The notes under the pieces were generated by a model. It worked only from the letters and a program-made list of their open reading frames with translations. It made no database searches and was not told where the DNA came from. A DNA stretch of 16,176 nt, from contig JACPRG010000088.1 of assembly GCA_016190025.1 (NCBI GenBank), forward strand, positions 1-16,176, written 5' to 3'. Source of the stretch: Candidatus Tectimicrobiota bacterium. Lineage in GTDB: Bacteria; UBA8248; JACPRG01. A program made the translations under genes and the position numbers. Shown here piece after piece: positions 1-8,201 of this stretch (within the stretch, counting starts at the first letter, position 1; each line of letters starts with the position of its first letter).

Positions 1-52
1 CCCCTATGTGGGCGCCCAGGGCGGCTCGATCGGCCCTCGGGGAGAGCAGGAT

Positions 53-106
53 TCAAGCCGGCGCCGCGTAGGCCGTCCGGTCCTCAAACCCCGCATCGCG
101 AAAACC
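53..106 (-). other. In-frame QueC C-terminal tail beyond the TAG codon
   Basis: After the TAG (107-109, minus strand) the same frame reads GFRDAGFEDRTAYAAPA and stops at TGA (53-55). From memory of QueC proteins, the segment after CxxCxxR is typically R-x-GF-x-x-AG-x-x-D-x-T-x-Y, so this is the natural tail. It marks a recent nonsense mutation, a sequencing error or amber recoding. Confidence 0.75.
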
Positions 107-760
107 CTACCGCCGCTCGGCGCACTTGTTGCACGCCCCGCAGTGGGTCTCTCCCTGGGGATTTATGCACGAGAAAGAAAGCTCCAGGGGGAGATCCCGC
201 CCCATCTGGATGACGGCCTGTTTCGTGAGACCGGAGAAGGGCCGGATGATTTGAATTTGAAAATCCAGCGCCGCGGAGAGCGCCGACTCCATCCGGCGGA
301 AGAAGTCGGGCGTGGCGTCGGGGAAGGGGTTCCCCTCCAGGACGCCCAGGGCGATCTGCGGGATGCGCCGCATGGCGCAAAAGACCGCCGCCTTGGAAAG
401 GAGCAGGAGGTTCCGCCCAGGAAGATAGACGGCCGCGTCCTCGCTCTCCGCCCCCGGCACAGCCCCGCCGCCCGTGCTCCAGTGTCTCCCGTAGAGGTCG
501 GCGACGGGCAGGTCCAGGACGGTCAGGCCGCGGACGTTCTCCCGCTTGAGGGCCTCGAGGAACCGGCGGAGCCAGTGAATCTCCACGTCCTCCCACAGGA
601 GCCCCTGGCGGACGAAAACGGGATGGACGGCCGGGTGTTTCCGGGCGAGGTCGGCCGCGAGGACGCACGAGTCGAGCCCGCCGCCCGCCAAGACGCACAC
701 GGGTTCTCGGCTCAAGGAGTTGGCTGGGGTCCCGGGATGGTGGGACGGGGGTGAGCCCAT
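107..760 (-). CDS. queC: QueC-like 7-cyano-7-deazaguanine (preQ0) synthase, C-terminus cut by TAG
   Basis: Predicted cytoplasmic ATP-dependent enzyme that converts 7-carboxy-7-deazaguanine to preQ0 for queuosine or related deazapurines. Seen: PP-loop GGGLDS at residues 26-31 (usually SGGxDS), PGRN at 114-117, and the zinc cysteines C198, C207, C210 and C213 in SC...HCGACNKC. The GNPFPDATPDFF segment replaces the usual SGYPDCR stretch, so this is a divergent QueC/ExsB subfamily. The start at 760 is chosen because GAGGAGGT lies just upstream; the frame stays open to 934, but that part looks non-coding. The 217-residue product is slightly short: it ends CAERR-TAG, and the same frame then reads a homologous QueC tail. 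No queD, queE or queF neighbour is visible. Family confidence is high; whether the truncated protein works is unknown. Confidence 0.88.
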   Translation of the reverse strand: MGSPPSHHPGTPANSLSREPVCVLAGGGLDSCVLAADLARKHPAVHPVFVRQGLLWEDVEIHWLRRFLEALKRENVRGLTVLDLPVADLYGRHWSTGGGAVPGAESEDAAVYLPGRNLLLLSKAAVFCAMRRIPQIALGVLEGNPFPDATPDFFRRMESALSAALDFQIQIIRPFSGLTKQAVIQMGRDLPLELSFSCINPQGETHCGACNKCAERR

Positions 761-1093
761 GTGGATGACCTCCTCGGTTTTCTCAGAGAGGCGCCCCGTG
801 CCTCCGGCCGACCCGCCCCAGTCCTTGCTTTTCCAGCCGGCATTCCGCCTCGTCTTCAAAAAGGCGGGGAAAAGGATGGAGTGGCCTCCCCGATCATGAC
901 GCAGATCATTCTCCCCCGCGTGGCAATCCATCATATTAAAGTCTGCAAGGGCCGGAAATGGCGCTCGGCGCAGGGGGCTGAGACGGAATTCTCAGGCTCT
1001 GGGGACACGCCCTTTGCCGTGGGGGCGCGATTGCGCGCCTAGATCCCTCCTTTGCCCTGGTCATTCACCGTAGCCGTTGGGCCGGAGAGTGAG
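761..1093. other. Divergent intergenic region between queC and the M24 operon
   Basis: This 333-bp stretch has no convincing gene. An upstream TTG at 1052 is in frame with the M24 gene but has no ribosome site. The only AT-rich patch is near 928-941 and could hold a -10 box for either direction, but no matching -35 box was found. A 6-bp GC stem (1024-1029 with 1034-1039) is present with no T-tract. No known riboswitch was recognised. Confidence 0.5.
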
Positions 1094-2299
1094 ATGCCGC
1101 CGAAGCATACCGACTGGGAGCGGGTCCCTTTTCCCCGCGAGGAATACGAGAGGCGGATGGCCTGTCTGCGCGCCGGGATGGAACCCGCCGGCCTTGACGG
1201 CCTGGTCGTCTGCGGGGCGCCGAAGCGCTCGGGCTACGTCCGGTATGTCTCGAACTTTGATTCTTATTACGGGACTACCTTCGTTCTCGTGCCTCGCCAA
1301 GGATCGCCGGTCTTGATCACGGACTCTCACTTTCGGCAGGAACCCATGCAGACGGGCCTGTGGATGACGTGGATCGAGGAGGTCCGCTGGGCCCGCACGT
1401 CCCCGCTCCTTTTCGATCCCCGCGAGTTGCTGAAGCTGTTGGAGGAGGCTCTGGCGGAGCTGCATCCGGCTGGGGGAGCGGTGGGGGTCGTCGGGGAGGA
1501 GGCGCTCTATCCGGCCCTCTACCAGGGTTTTCGCGCCCTCCTCTCGGGGGAGGGTTGGAAAAGCGCCTTTGATCTCTTCCACAGCGTGGCCTGCCGGAAG
1601 AGTCCCGCCGAGATCGACCTGATGGCCCGCATCGGGCGCGCGATGGACGGGGCCATCGGTGAGTTCCTGGATGCCCTCCGGCCGGGGGTTTCGGAAGCGG
1701 AGCTCTTCGCGGTCCTGGCGGGGTCGCTCTTTCGCGAAGGGGTGCAGAATTTCTTCGGGACGGTTCCGCCGGTGCTGGTGTCGGGGGATCGGACCCGGCT
1801 CAAGAGCGTTCCCCCCGGCCCGCGAAGGGTCGAGCGCGGCGACCTGGTCTTCTTTGATGTGGAACCGGAGCTGGAGGGGTACTATCTGGACATCTCGCGC
1901 ACGGCGGCCGCCGGGACGCCCTCCCCGAAGACCCGCTCTTTGATGGAGGCCTCGCTGGCGGCCGAGGGGGCCTTCTTCTCGGCGGCGCGGCCGGGGGTCT
2001 CGGTGAGGAAGCTCCGCGAGGAAGCGCTCCGACCCGTCAAGGAGATGGGGCTTGACAGGTTTTTCTACTTCAAGCTCCACGGCATGGGGACCTCCCGGCC
2101 GGCCTACCCCTTGGTGGACCAGCTGGACTTTGTCCTGGAGGAAGGCATGTCCTTCACCCTGGAGTCCATCCTGGTCGATCCGGACGCCGGGACCGGGACC
2201 ATCGAGAACGCTTACGTGATGACGGCAGAAGGCGCCCGGCGGCTCGTCTGGAAAGGGATGGCCCTCCCCCTTGTAAGGCCCAGGGCGACGGGGATCTGA
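1094..2299 (+). CDS. M24-family metallopeptidase-like hydrolase (Xaa-Pro peptidase / ectoine-hydrolase-type fold)
   Basis: Likely cytoplasmic hydrolase of the pita-bread (M24: prolidase, aminopeptidase P, creatinase, DoeA) fold. The 401 residues have a creatinase-like N-terminal domain (about 1-165) and a C-terminal catalytic domain. All five dinuclear-metal ligands can be placed: D255 and D266 (FFDVEPELEGYYLDISRT), H329 (LHGMG), E357 (FTLES) and E371 (TIENA). Start ATG 1094 is chosen because GGAG lies 6 bases upstream. It is the first gene of a same-strand run with a second M24 gene, a UbiD-type decarboxylase and a TRAP transporter, so it probably opens an amide or C-N bond in an imported compound. 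The family cannot distinguish peptidase, ectoine-hydrolase or creatinase activity; the substrate is unknown. Confidence 0.88.
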   Translation: MPPKHTDWERVPFPREEYERRMACLRAGMEPAGLDGLVVCGAPKRSGYVRYVSNFDSYYGTTFVLVPRQGSPVLITDSHFRQEPMQTGLWMTWIEEVRWARTSPLLFDPRELLKLLEEALAELHPAGGAVGVVGEEALYPALYQGFRALLSGEGWKSAFDLFHSVACRKSPAEIDLMARIGRAMDGAIGEFLDALRPGVSEAELFAVLAGSLFREGVQNFFGTVPPVLVSGDRTRLKSVPPGPRRVERGDLVFFDVEPELEGYYLDISRTAAAGTPSPKTRSLMEASLAAEGAFFSAARPGVSVRKLREEALRPVKEMGLDRFFYFKLHGMGTSRPAYPLVDQLDFVLEEGMSFTLESILVDPDAGTGTIENAYVMTAEGARRLVWKGMALPLVRPRATGI

Positions 2300-2311
2300 G
2301 GGGAGATCGGA

Positions 2312-2342
2312 GCGGGTGTCTGCGCTCGCAGACAACGCCCGC
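2312..2342 (+). other. Stable hairpin after the first M24 gene
   Basis: A perfect 7-bp stem, GTCTGCG (2318-2324) with CGCAGAC (2327-2333) around a 2-base centre, is enclosed by GCGGG (2312-2316) and CCCGC (2338-2342). It lies 12 bases after the stop codon. There is no T-run, so it may be an mRNA 3' stabiliser, a processing site or a weak attenuator rather than an intrinsic terminator. Confidence 0.5.
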
Positions 2343-2364
2343 GGAAAGGGGCGGCCGGACTTGA

Positions 2365-2382
2365 CCATGACGGGGATCATGG
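2365..2382. promoter_or_regulatory. Inverted repeat, possible operator, in the 240-bp gap between the M24 genes
   Basis: CCATGA (2365-2370) and TCATGG (2377-2382) form a perfect 6+6 inverted repeat with a 6-base spacer. It overlaps a -35-like TTGACC (2361-2366). No good -10 box was found, so this is only a candidate regulator site. The gap 2300-2539 holds no gene; it carries this repeat, the hairpin at 2312-2342 and the AGGAGG site of the next gene. Confidence 0.3.
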
Positions 2383-2539
2383 AGGGATTGACGACGGGGG
2401 GAGAAATTTAAGAGAGGCAAATGGCGCAATGAGGAAGACCTGACCGATCCGGAGGGGCCACCGGGCACAGTCGCTTAGGGCGATAAGACCTGTGGCGAGC
2501 CGACCTTTGGGGGGCGAGAACCTATCAGGAGGGAAGAGG

Positions 2540-3688
2540 GTGCCTGTTTCAGTTTCTCCCATTTCTCGGTCCGAGTACGAGGCCCGACGCAAGCGGCTCG
2601 CCGAGTCTTGCCAGCGGGCGGACCTGAAAGGCGCCTTGGTGTGGTCGCGCCAGGGCACGGCTTCGGATCGGGCGGGTTATGCCCTGTATCTGGCCAACTA
2701 TTACACGGAGTTCTTCTTCCTCAACGACTTCCCGCCTCATTGGGCCTGCCGGGGCCATAGCGCGGCTGTCGTCCCTGCCCAAGGGGAGGCTGCGCTGGTC
2801 AAGGACTGTCGCTACTACGAGGCGGAGCAGGTGGCTTGGGCCATCGATGACGTGCGCCAGGACTTCAACCTCGACCGGGCCATCGTCGCCACCCTTCTGG
2901 AAAAGGGCCTGGACCGGGGAAGGGTCGGGGTGATCGGCTCGGAGGTTGCCCCCTGGATTCACTTCCAGGAGATCCAGCGCGCTCTTCCCCGGGTCGAGTG
3001 GGTCCCGGCCGACGACCTGCTCGTCGACCAGATGCTCGTCAAGAGCGAGGCCGAGCTCGATATCATCCGGCAGGGTTGCGCCATTGTGAGTGATGTGACG
3101 GATGAGGTCCTTGAGGCGGCTGAGCCCGGTGTTTCGGAGGTGGAACTGGTGGGGCGGATGGCCAGCGGGCTCGCGGAGCGGGGGGCACAGCTCGGGTGGA
3201 TGCGGCCGAATCGGCCCAGACGCCTGGAGCGGGGAGACCTCTACCCCATGGCCGTCATCGGCTGGTGCCAGGGCTACTTCTTCGATGTCTCCCGGTCCAA
3301 AGTCGTGGGCGGGAAGCCAACGCCGCAACAGGCCCGGCTCCTTGACCTCCTGAAAGAGTTCGTCCTGCGCCAGGTCGAAGAGCTCCGGCCGGGGCGGACG
3401 GCGAGCGAAGCGGCCCAGTTCGGCTATCGCTACTTCATCGATGAGAAGAAGGAGCTGACGCGGGAGCAGATCGAGGCCGGGGTCCTCGGCGAGTATGCCT
3501 GCTTCGGCCACGGCCTGGGGCTCATCTGGAGCAAGCCCAACCTGCGGGAGGGGGACGAGACGGTCCTCAGGACCGGAATGTATCTGGCCGTGGAAGCGGT
3601 GTATCCCAAGCCGGGGGTCGGGAAGGCCGAGGCGGAGGTCAACGTGGAAATCACCGAAGCGGGGCCTAGGGTTCTGACAAGACTTTAA
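2540..3688 (+). CDS. M24-family paralogue lacking the first metal ligand
   Basis: A second prolidase/creatinase-fold protein of 382 residues with the same two-domain layout. Aligned with the upstream M24 protein, the metal ligands D249 (FFDVSRS), H324 (GHGLG), E352 (LAVEAV) and E366 (AEVNVE) are kept, but the first aspartate is alanine (A238, in DLYPMAVIG). It may therefore bind one metal, act without metal as creatinase does, or partner the first protein. Start GTG 2540 is chosen because AGGAGG (2527-2532) sits 7 bases upstream; a GTG at 2492 is in frame but has no such site. It lies 13 bases before the UbiD-type gene, so the two are probably co-transcribed. Fold assignment is firm; activity is uncertain. 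Confidence 0.87.
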   Translation: MPVSVSPISRSEYEARRKRLAESCQRADLKGALVWSRQGTASDRAGYALYLANYYTEFFFLNDFPPHWACRGHSAAVVPAQGEAALVKDCRYYEAEQVAWAIDDVRQDFNLDRAIVATLLEKGLDRGRVGVIGSEVAPWIHFQEIQRALPRVEWVPADDLLVDQMLVKSEAELDIIRQGCAIVSDVTDEVLEAAEPGVSEVELVGRMASGLAERGAQLGWMRPNRPRRLERGDLYPMAVIGWCQGYFFDVSRSKVVGGKPTPQQARLLDLLKEFVLRQVEELRPGRTASEAAQFGYRYFIDEKKELTREQIEAGVLGEYACFGHGLGLIWSKPNLREGDETVLRTGMYLAVEAVYPKPGVGKAEAEVNVEITEAGPRVLTRL

Positions 3689-3701
3689 GGGAGACTGCGC
3701 C

Positions 3702-5192
3702 TTGGACGGGCAAGCGGAGAGGAAAAAGGACGAAGGCGCCCGGGGGCTTCGCGACCTGCGGCAGTGGCTACAAGGCGCCCGCCAGCTCGGTCTCCTGCAG
3801 GACGTCCGCGGAGCGAGCTGGAACCTGGAGATCGGCGCCCTCACCGAGCTGAACCTCCGGTCGAGGCGCCCGCGGGTCCTCTGCTTCGATGAGGTCGAGG
3901 GGTACCCCCGCGGCTATCGCGTGGTGACGGGAGCGACCAGCTCCGCACCCGCCCTGGGACACACTCTCCACCTTCCGACCGACCTGTCGGATCGCCAGTT
4001 GGTCAACGCGGTCAGGGAGCGCTGGCCCCGATGGGAAAAGGCGGCCGAGGCGCATCCGCCTGTGGAGGTCGGCGACGGCCCGGTGCTGGAGCACATCCTC
4101 TCGGGCAAGGAGGTAGACCTCCTGCGGTTCCCCGTTCCCCTGTGGCACGAGAAGGACGGGGGAAGGTACATCGGGACGGGCTGTCAGGTCATCACCCGCC
4201 ACCGAGAAACGGGCTCGGTGAACGTCGGTTGCTACCGGGTACAAGCCCACGAGCGGAACTTGGCCGGGGTCTTCATGGCCCCCAGTCACCACGGGCTTGA
4301 GGACATGGCCCTCTATCATGCCCGGGGAGAGGCCTGTCCCGTGGTCGTCGTGGCGGGCCACGACCCCTTGTTCCTCATCGCTGCGGGTCTGGAGATTCCC
4401 CGGTCCGTAGGGGAGCTGAACTTCGTTGGAGGCGTACTGGGGGCCTGCGTCCCCTGTATCCGCGGGGAGGTAACGGACCTTCCCATCCCCGCCGCCAGCG
4501 AGATCGCCCTGGAAGGCTGGATTGCCCCCGGGCAGATGCGGGAGGAGGGGCCCTTCGGCGAGTGGCACGGCCACTACACCCGCCCGGAGGCGCGGCCCGT
4601 TATCCAGGTCGAGAGGATCTACCACCGGACAGATCCCATTCTCCTGGGGGCCCCCACGGGCCTTGCACCCAATGATGTCTCCTACTTTCGGGTGATCGTT
4701 AAGTCAGCCATGTTTCACAACATTTTGGAGGCGGCAGGGGTCCCCGGCGTCCAAGCCGTCTGGTCCCATCCGGCGGGCGATTCCCGCATGTTTCACATCG
4801 TCTCCCTCAAGCAGATGTTCCCCGGGCACGCCCAGCAGGCCGGGGTGATCATGGCCCAACTCTTCCACACGGGGCGGTACGTAGTGGTGGTGGAAGAGGA
4901 TATTGACCCTCACGACATCAACCAAGTGCTCTGGGCGATGTGCGCCCGGTCCAATCCTGCCGAGGATGTAGAACTCCAGCGACGGACGTTGGGGAGCTAT
5001 GGCGACCCTGCCATCCCCCAACCCCATGAAGCCGTCACCAGCCGGGCGGTCATCGTGGCCTGCCGCAGGTACGAGCGCCTGGCCGATTATCCGGAGTACG
5101 CGGGCTTGAGTCCGGACCTTCGCGAGAGGGTCCTACGCAGGTGGCGGGACGTTCTGGACCTCCCTCTCACGCCAGGGGAGGCGGCTCTGTAG
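3702..5192 (+). CDS. UbiD-family (prenylated-FMN-dependent) decarboxylase
   Basis: Reversible (de)carboxylase of aromatic or alpha,beta-unsaturated acids; it should need prenyl-FMN made by a UbiX-type enzyme, which is not in this window. Length of 496 matches UbiD (about 490-500). Seen: NVGCYR (174-179) with the conserved Arg, SHHG (195-198), PAASEIALEG (263-272) with the paired conserved glutamates, and EEGPFGEWHGHY (281-292). Start TTG 3702 is supported by AAGGGAG (3687-3693), which overlaps the stop of the upstream gene. Flanked by two M24 proteins and a TRAP transporter, a catabolic role is likelier than ubiquinone synthesis. Family assignment is strong; the substrate is unknown. Confidence 0.92.
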   Translation: MDGQAERKKDEGARGLRDLRQWLQGARQLGLLQDVRGASWNLEIGALTELNLRSRRPRVLCFDEVEGYPRGYRVVTGATSSAPALGHTLHLPTDLSDRQLVNAVRERWPRWEKAAEAHPPVEVGDGPVLEHILSGKEVDLLRFPVPLWHEKDGGRYIGTGCQVITRHRETGSVNVGCYRVQAHERNLAGVFMAPSHHGLEDMALYHARGEACPVVVVAGHDPLFLIAAGLEIPRSVGELNFVGGVLGACVPCIRGEVTDLPIPAASEIALEGWIAPGQMREEGPFGEWHGHYTRPEARPVIQVERIYHRTDPILLGAPTGLAPNDVSYFRVIVKSAMFHNILEAAGVPGVQAVWSHPAGDSRMFHIVSLKQMFPGHAQQAGVIMAQLFHTGRYVVVVEEDIDPHDINQVLWAMCARSNPAEDVELQRRTLGSYGDPAIPQPHEAVTSRAVIVACRRYERLADYPEYAGLSPDLRERVLRRWRDVLDLPLTPGEAAL

Positions 5193-5249
5193 GGCAGGGG
5201 ACGAGCGCTGCTTTCTCGCTTCGATGAACGTCTAAAAGGAGAAAAAGCC

Positions 5250-6224
5250 ATGAAAAGGCGAAGAGTTCGGATTGTGGGATTATTCCTTCTTCCTGTTTTC
5301 CTGGGGTTTCTGGGGCCGGGTCCCGTCGCGGCCCAGCGGGTCGAGATCCAGCTCATGACGGCCTCGCCCGGCGGGGTCTGGTTCACCCTGGGGACCTCGA
5401 TGACCGAGATTCTGCAAAGCGCCCTTCCCAACCTTTCCATGTCCGTTGGGCCGGGCGGGGCCATCACCAACCAGATGGCCATCGAGATGGGCCGGAGCAA
5501 GATGGGATTCGTCCATAGCGTCTCGTCCATCATGGGATGGAGGGGGGAGGAGCCCTTCAAGCGGCCGACCCCCAAGGTGCGGTGGTTTGCCAGCATCGGC
5601 GGGGCGCACCTGCATTTCATCACCCTCCGGAGCGCCAACCTGCGCTTCATCTCCGAGCTCAAGGGGAAGCGGCTGGCTACGCTGGTGAAGGGGAACTTCG
5701 GGGAGCTGGCCGCGCGGATGGCCCTGGAGGCCCACGGCCTGTCCTATAAGGACATGAGCAAGGTTTCCTACGGGTCCTTCCAGGACGGGATCAACCAACT
5801 CCGGGACGGGCACGCGGACGTCTTCGTGGGGATGATGTCGGTCCCGACGGGGTCCGTCATGGAGCTCGCCGCCACCCGGCCGGTGCGGCTTTTGTCCTTC
5901 GCCCCGGGGAAGGTTCAGGCCCTGGCGGCGAAGAACCCGGGCTTTGCGCCCTCCACGGTCCCGGTCGGCGCCTACCAGGGGATGGACCTGCCCGCCGAGA
6001 CGGTCACGAACTATTATGGGGTCCTGGTGGCGGCCGACCTTCCCGAATCTCTGGTCTATGACATGGCCAAGGCCCTCATGGACAAGGCCGACAGGTTCAT
6101 CAGCGCCGTCGCCGCCAACAAATGGATGACGGCCAAGGACCTGGCGAAAAACACCACCTCCGGTGTGATCCCGTACCACCCGGGGGCTGAGAAGCTCTAC
6201 AGGGAAAGGGGCCTTCTGAATTAG
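5250..6224 (+). CDS. TAXI-family TRAP transporter solute-binding protein
   Basis: Periplasmic receptor that delivers an organic acid or similar solute to the TRAP membrane unit encoded next door. The 324 residues begin with a basic N-region and hydrophobic core (about 8-26), with likely signal cleavage after PVAA near residue 28. The mature start, MTASPGGVWFTLGTSM, is the TAXI-type glycine-rich region (compare TGVYYPLG), followed by GGAITNQMAIEMG. ATG 5250 has AAAGGAG 8 bases upstream. It lies 57 bases after the decarboxylase and 72 before the permease, which fits one operon. TAXI proteins bind varied carboxylates and amino acids, so the ligand is not predicted. Confidence 0.9.
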   Translation: MKRRRVRIVGLFLLPVFLGFLGPGPVAAQRVEIQLMTASPGGVWFTLGTSMTEILQSALPNLSMSVGPGGAITNQMAIEMGRSKMGFVHSVSSIMGWRGEEPFKRPTPKVRWFASIGGAHLHFITLRSANLRFISELKGKRLATLVKGNFGELAARMALEAHGLSYKDMSKVSYGSFQDGINQLRDGHADVFVGMMSVPTGSVMELAATRPVRLLSFAPGKVQALAAKNPGFAPSTVPVGAYQGMDLPAETVTNYYGVLVAADLPESLVYDMAKALMDKADRFISAVAANKWMTAKDLAKNTTSGVIPYHPGAEKLYRERGLLN

Positions 6225-6296
6225 GCCCGGGCACTGCCTGTGACGGCTTGTGAGAAGGGGGGCCCCTCTGCGCCGGGGGGCTCCCCGGAGGGGGAG

Positions 6297-8174
6297 ATGC
6301 GGACCTGGAGCCTGCGCGCCGCTTCCGGCGTCGCCGTCCTCTTGTCTCTCTATCATCTTTATACGACGGTATTCGGAACCCCGCCTTCTTATCTCCACCG
6401 AAGCTACCACCTTCTGTTCGTCCTTGTCCTCGTCGGCCTGGCGGGCCTGGGTCCCAAGAGGACCGACTGGCGCTCAAACCTCATCGGGACCTGGCTTTAT
6501 CTGGTGGGTTCCATCGCCTCGATGGCCTACTTGGTTTTCAACTACGACTACATTGTGGAGCGATTTACCTACGCGGAGCCCCTTCACTGGATGGATGTCC
6601 TGGCCTCGGTCGTCGTCTTGGCCGTGGTCATCGACGGCACAAGAAGGGTCGTGGGATGGGCAATGCCCGTTGTGGCCCTGGTCTCCCTGGCCTACGCCTT
6701 CTTCGGCCACTACCTGCCCCGGCTGGTGGGACACCCTCCCGTCCTCGCGGAAGTCGTCCTGGAACACCAAGTCCTCACCCCGGAGGGGGTCTTCGGAATC
6801 CCCCTCGGGGTCTCGGCCACCTACATCATCCTGTTCACCTTGTTCGGCGCGTTTCTTTATAACTCGGGCGTCGGGTCCTTCTTCATGGACTTGGCCGTCG
6901 CCAGCGCGGGCCGCTACAGCGGCGGGCCGGCCAAGGTGGCCGTCATCTCCAGCGCCATGTTCGGAACCATTTCGGGAAGCGCCATCGCCAACGTGGTCAC
7001 CACGGGCTCCTTCACCATCCCCATGATGAAGGGGATCGGCTACCGGCCGAGCTTTGCGGGCGCGGTGGAGGCCTCCGCCTCCACGGGGGGCATGATCATG
7101 CCCCCCATCATGGCGGCCGCGGCCTTCATCATGGCGGAGATCACGGGCATCCCCTATCTCCGCATTGCCCTTCACGCCCTCATCCCCGCTCTCCTGTACT
7201 TCCTGGCGGTCTACGTCAGCGTCCATCTCGAGGCCATCCGCGCGGGCCTGAAGGGGATCCCGTCTGAGGATCGCCCGCGGGTCCTTCCGGTCTTGCTCGG
7301 TCGGGGCCACCTGGTTCTTCCGGTCTTCGTCATCATCTACTTCCTCGTCGAGGGCTATACGCCCATGTACGCGGCCGCCCTCGCCATCGGGTCCGTGCTT
7401 GTGACGAGCTTCTTTCGGCGTTCCACCTGGATGAGCCCCCGGAAGGTCCTGGACGCACTGGAGAAGGGGGGGAAGGAGATTCAGACGGTCGCCGTCGCCT
7501 GCGCCTGTGCCGGGATCATCGTGGGCTCGGTGACCATCACGGGGCTGGGCCTGAAGCTGACGAGCCTCGTCCTTACGCTTTCGGGTGGAAATCTCCTCCT
7601 GGCCCTTGTCTTCACGGCCGTGGCCTCCATCATCCTGGGCATGGGGATATCGGCCACGCCCGTGTATATCATTACCGCTTCCCTCCTGGCCCCCGCCCTC
7701 GTCGAAATGGGCGTGCCCCTGGTGGCGGCCCACCTCTTCATCTTTTATTTTTCGAACCTGTCGGGGATCACTCCCCCCGTGGCCCTGGTCTCTTTTGCGG
7801 CGGCGGGGGTGGCCGATTCCAAGATCGGCGAAACGGCCAGAGAGGCCCTCAAGCTCGGGGCGGCCGCCTACATTGTGCCCTTCATGTTTGTCTACGGCCC
7901 AGAGCTTCTCCTCATCGGGGACTGGGTGACTCTGGTGACGACTGTGGTCACGGCCTCGCTGGGAGTGACCGCCTTGGCGGCCGGGGTGCAGGGCTGGCTG
8001 TGGGGAAGGGCCAACTGGCTGGAGCGCCTGCTCTACCTGGCGGGGGCGTTCTCGCTGATCAAGCCGGGGTGGAAGACGGACCTCGCGGGGCTCGTCTGCA
8101 TCGCGATCGCCCTCGCAAGCCAGAGGCTCCGCGCGAAGCGGTGCACGGGCGAGGAAGCCCACGTTCATCCATAG
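6297..8174 (+). CDS. Fused TRAP permease (4TM/12TM, DctQM-type)
   Basis: Inner-membrane sodium-coupled uptake subunit in which the small (DctQ-like) and large (DctM-like) parts are joined, as is usual with TAXI receptors. The 625 residues are highly hydrophobic throughout, with many transmembrane segments. DctM-type motifs are visible: GSAIANVVTTGSFTIP, ASTGGMIMPPIMAAAA, GMGISATPVY and FYFSNLSGITPPVAL. Start ATG 6297 is chosen for GGAGG 5 bases upstream; a GTG at 6240 is in frame but would add a non-hydrophobic leader. It is the last gene of the plus-strand group and converges on pyrD with only 27 bases between, in which no clear terminator was seen. Confidence 0.93.
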   Translation: MRTWSLRAASGVAVLLSLYHLYTTVFGTPPSYLHRSYHLLFVLVLVGLAGLGPKRTDWRSNLIGTWLYLVGSIASMAYLVFNYDYIVERFTYAEPLHWMDVLASVVVLAVVIDGTRRVVGWAMPVVALVSLAYAFFGHYLPRLVGHPPVLAEVVLEHQVLTPEGVFGIPLGVSATYIILFTLFGAFLYNSGVGSFFMDLAVASAGRYSGGPAKVAVISSAMFGTISGSAIANVVTTGSFTIPMMKGIGYRPSFAGAVEASASTGGMIMPPIMAAAAFIMAEITGIPYLRIALHALIPALLYFLAVYVSVHLEAIRAGLKGIPSEDRPRVLPVLLGRGHLVLPVFVIIYFLVEGYTPMYAAALAIGSVLVTSFFRRSTWMSPRKVLDALEKGGKEIQTVAVACACAGIIVGSVTITGLGLKLTSLVLTLSGGNLLLALVFTAVASIILGMGISATPVYIITASLLAPALVEMGVPLVAAHLFIFYFSNLSGITPPVALVSFAAAGVADSKIGETAREALKLGAAAYIVPFMFVYGPELLLIGDWVTLVTTVVTASLGVTALAAGVQGWLWGRANWLERLLYLAGAFSLIKPGWKTDLAGLVCIAIALASQRLRAKRCTGEEAHVHP

Positions 8175-8201
8175 TCAGGCGAATGTTTTCGGCGGTCGCC
8201 C

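Noticed and set aside
84..698. Long minus-strand open frame overlapping queC in another frame
   Set aside because: Arginine- and proline-rich shadow frame typical of GC-rich DNA; the queC frame carries the motifs.
928..960. Promoter for queC or the M24 operon at the AT-rich patch
   Set aside because: TAATAT-like boxes exist, but no acceptable -35 box lies at 16-18 bases in either direction.
6474..8168. 564-codon open frame antisense to the TRAP permease
   Set aside because: Its translation is Asp/His/Arg/Gly-rich low-complexity sequence with no motifs, while the plus strand encodes clear DctM-type membrane motifs.
8178..8200. Bidirectional terminator between the TRAP permease and pyrD
   Set aside because: Only a 5-bp stem (GGCGA/TCGCC) with a 13-base loop and no T-run on either strand.
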